Shown here: piece by piece, positions 14,050 through 15,532 of the stretch
Layout of the letters: each line of letters opens with the position of its first letter
Numbering within the stretch: position 1 is the stretch's first letter
Assembly: GCA_037444005.1 (NCBI GenBank)
Contig: JBBING010000055.1
Coordinates: forward strand, 1-15,532
Direction: 5' to 3'
Length of the DNA stretch: 15,532 nucleotides
From: DATLZC01 sp037444005
Lineage (GTDB): Bacteria; Chloroflexota; Dehalococcoidia; DSTF01; JACRBR01
Program-made: the position numbers and the translations under genes
Notes under the pieces: generated by a model
Databases searched by the model: none
What the model was told of the DNA's origin: nothing
Seen by the model: the letters and a program-made list of their open reading frames with translations, nothing else

Positions 14050-14077
14050 CACGCATCAGCGTGGCCGGCGTGTCATG
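14050..14077 (-). repeat. Degenerate hairpin repeat type A
   Basis: CACGC-ATCA-GCGTG keeps five stem pairs. The flank GGCCGGCGTGTCATGG resembles the flank of copy 2 (GGCCGGCATGCTATGG), so this is a decayed member of the same family. Confidence 0.65.
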
Positions 14078-14101
14078 GCTGAGGGGAGGCGCCGGGAGCG
14101 C

Positions 14102-14131
14102 ACGAGGGCCACCCGCGGGGGTGGCCCTCGT
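14102..14131. terminator. Strong hairpin downstream of the thiolase gene
   Basis: A perfect 13-bp stem, ACGAGGGCCACCC and its complement around loop GCGG, lies 26 bases past the thiolase stop. It has no T-run on either side, so intrinsic termination is uncertain. It may instead stabilise the 3' end, or be another member of the local hairpin families. Confidence 0.45.
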
Positions 14132-14157
14132 CAGGACACTCGATGCGACGGCGGCGC

Positions 14158-15399
14158 CTACCGCTGAAGGATGTGCACGGCCATCGCCGCGGCCTCGCCC
14201 CGGACCATGCCTCCGCCGTTCTGGGTGAGGCCGACCTTCGCCTTGCCGTCCTTCACCTGGCGCTCGCCGCATTCGCCGCGAAGCTGCCAGAACACTTCGA
14301 CGAGCTGCGCGCAGCCAGTGGCCCCGATGGGGTGGCCCTTCGAGAGCAGCCCGCCCGAAGGGTTCACCGGGATCCGCCCCGTGAGCTCCGTCACGCCCTC
14401 GTCGATGAGCCGGCCCCCTTCGCCCACCTTGCACAGGCCCAGCTCCTCGTACTCGATGATCTCGGCCGGGGCCGAAGCGTCGTGCAGTTCGATGACATCG
14501 AGGTCTTCGGGGCCCACGCCGGCCATCTCGTACGCCTTCCGGGCCACGCGGGTCGTGACGCCCGGCTCGCCCGGCGCGCGGTCCTTCCCGGAGCCGAGCA
14601 CGGACGCCGTGACCCAGACGGGCTTCGTCGTGAACTGCCGCGCCTTCTCTTCGGAGCACAGGATGAGCGCCGCCGCGCCGTCGCCGATGGGCGAGCACAT
14701 GAGCCGGGTGAGCGGCTCGGCGACCATCGGTGAGTTCAGGATGTCTTCGATGGTGTAGCGCTCGCGGTACTGCGCGTACGGGTTGAGCGAGGCGTTGAAA
14801 TGACTCTTGACCGCCACCTTCGCGAACTGGATCGGGGTGGTGCCGTAGCGCTTCATGTGCTCGCGCGCCGCCGCGGCGTAGAAGTCCATGAACATCGAGC
14901 GGCTCTCGCCGGCGCCCTTGCCGGCTTCCTGCGCGGCGCCGTCGCCGCCCTCGCGGCCGCGCGCGGCCGCCGCTTTCAGCATCTCCATGACCTGCTGCAC
15001 GTCCACGGCCGCGCCGATGGCCTGGAAGCTACGGCGCTTGTCCTCGTGGTAGAGCTTCTCGACGCCCAGCGCGAGGACCACGTCGTACAGCCCCGAGGAC
15101 ACGTACAGCCACGCGAGGTGGAACGCCGTCGACGAGCTGGCGCAGGCGTTCTCGGTGTTGATCATCGGGATGTCACCGAAGCCCATCTCGCGCAGGATGA
15201 CCTGCGCCTTGACCATCTCCTGGCCTGTGATGAGCCCCGCCGTCGCGTTGCCGACCACCGCCGCCTCGATTTGCTCCTTCTGGACGCCGGCCTGCTTCAT
15301 GGCGGCCTCCACGGCCTCCCGGCCCAAGTCCTTGAGGCTGCGGTCCAACCACTTCCCGAAGCGGGTCATGCCCGCGCCGACCACTGCTACTCTGCGCAT
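14158..15399 (-). CDS. SCP2-type thiolase (acetyl-CoA acetyltransferase-like)
   Basis: The 413-residue cytosolic enzyme belongs to the SCP2/lipid-transfer thiolase branch, which cleaves or forms C-C bonds in acyl-CoAs. The nucleophilic cysteine is C86 (NTENACASSSTAF); H306 (ELHDASAPAEI) and H356 (GGLLSKGHPIGATG) complete the active site. The usual C-terminal CxGGG motif reads QNGGG (393-397), so the second catalytic Cys is absent, as is normal in SCP2-type members. A low-complexity Ala/Gly/Glu insert lies at about 144-168. Family members often work with a DUF35 OB-fold partner, but none is in the window. The ATG at 15399 has GGAAGGAG seven bases upstream; the frame extends to 15447 but without family sequence. 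Exact substrate is unknown. Confidence 0.9.
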   Translation of the reverse strand: MRRVAVVGAGMTRFGKWLDRSLKDLGREAVEAAMKQAGVQKEQIEAAVVGNATAGLITGQEMVKAQVILREMGFGDIPMINTENACASSSTAFHLAWLYVSSGLYDVVLALGVEKLYHEDKRRSFQAIGAAVDVQQVMEMLKAAAARGREGGDGAAQEAGKGAGESRSMFMDFYAAAAREHMKRYGTTPIQFAKVAVKSHFNASLNPYAQYRERYTIEDILNSPMVAEPLTRLMCSPIGDGAAALILCSEEKARQFTTKPVWVTASVLGSGKDRAPGEPGVTTRVARKAYEMAGVGPEDLDVIELHDASAPAEIIEYEELGLCKVGEGGRLIDEGVTELTGRIPVNPSGGLLSKGHPIGATGCAQLVEVFWQLRGECGERQVKDGKAKVGLTQNGGGMVRGEAAAMAVHILQR

Positions 15400-15467
15400 C
15401 GTCTCGCTCCTTCCGGGTGACTCCGGCGACCCCTGCGGCGCCCACATCTTACCGCCCGTGCGCCGCG

Positions 15468-15473
15468 ATTGTA
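15468..15473 (-). promoter_or_regulatory. Candidate -10 box of the thiolase gene
   Basis: TACAAT on the minus strand (5 of 6 to consensus) lies 68 bases before the thiolase ATG. The -35 at 17-19 bases is poor (TTCAAT-like). The rest of 15400-15532 shows no gene. Confidence 0.35.
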
Positions 15474-15532
15474 CATTGCGCGATCTGCCTCATTGAAAGG
15501 GTTACCGAACGGGGAGCGTTGCCTCAGAATCA

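Larger units (their letters stand above)
13658..14157. other. Gap with oxidase promoter and second repeat cluster
   Basis: No gene is evident in these 500 bases. The part next to coxB (13658-13816) holds a leader of about 120 bases and a promoter. Within the leader, TGCCC-CAACA-GGGCA (13752-13766) can form a small hairpin. The rest (13857-14131) carries hairpin repeats of types C, A and B, a degenerate A copy and a strong 13-bp hairpin close to the thiolase stop. Confidence 0.75.

Noticed and set aside
15400..15447. Upstream extension of the thiolase to an earlier start
   Set aside because: The added 16 residues are not thiolase-like, and the ATG at 15399 has a good ribosome-binding site.

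Overview
The window is a GC-rich (clearly above 60% by eye) bacterial chromosome segment with tightly packed genes, many GTG or TTG starts and short overlaps. An aa3-type oxidase operon ending in a caa3_CtaG-type gene, several membrane-anchored cupredoxin or YtkA-like proteins, an SCP2-type thiolase and many small hairpin repeats fit an aerobic or facultative Chloroflexota-like (Dehalococcoidia-like) organism. This placement is inference; no rRNA or marker gene is present to settle it.

Layout. 1-690 (minus): 5' part of a membrane-anchored LysM protein that runs off the left edge, with its own promoter near 775-803. 927-3344 (minus): a HAD-family hydrolase downstream of a glutamine-dependent NAD+ synthetase (nadE). 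3462-6150 (plus): a three-gene overlapping operon of ABC ATPase, ABC-2 permease and a lipoprotein with a YtkA/FixH-like domain plus a thioredoxin-like domain. 6155-6481 (minus): a small lipoprotein convergent to that operon. 6482-7363: a gene-free stretch filled with hairpin repeats. 7364-8939 (plus): an unusual ABM-like/three-TM/cupredoxin fusion protein overlapping a membrane-anchored YtkA-like protein. 8941-13657 (minus): the cytochrome c oxidase operon, read coxB, coxA, coxC, cox4, ctaG. 13658-14157: a second repeat-rich gap that also carries the likely oxidase promoter. 14158-15399 (minus): an SCP2-type thiolase with a short upstream region.

How the genes fit together. The centre (7364-13657) is a copper-respiration block: an A1-type haem-copper oxidase with a CuA subunit II, a CtaG-family assembly protein, a membrane-tethered blue-copper domain that could pass electrons or copper, and an exported YtkA-like protein. 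The exporter operon to its left may also serve extracytoplasmic maturation, because it carries a thioredoxin-like lipoprotein, but its substrate is unknown. The most unusual non-coding signal is a set of short hairpins of several stem types sharing the core GCTGAAGC and the tail CTTCA. They are arranged in inverted pairs and occur in both gaps that bracket the copper-respiration block.
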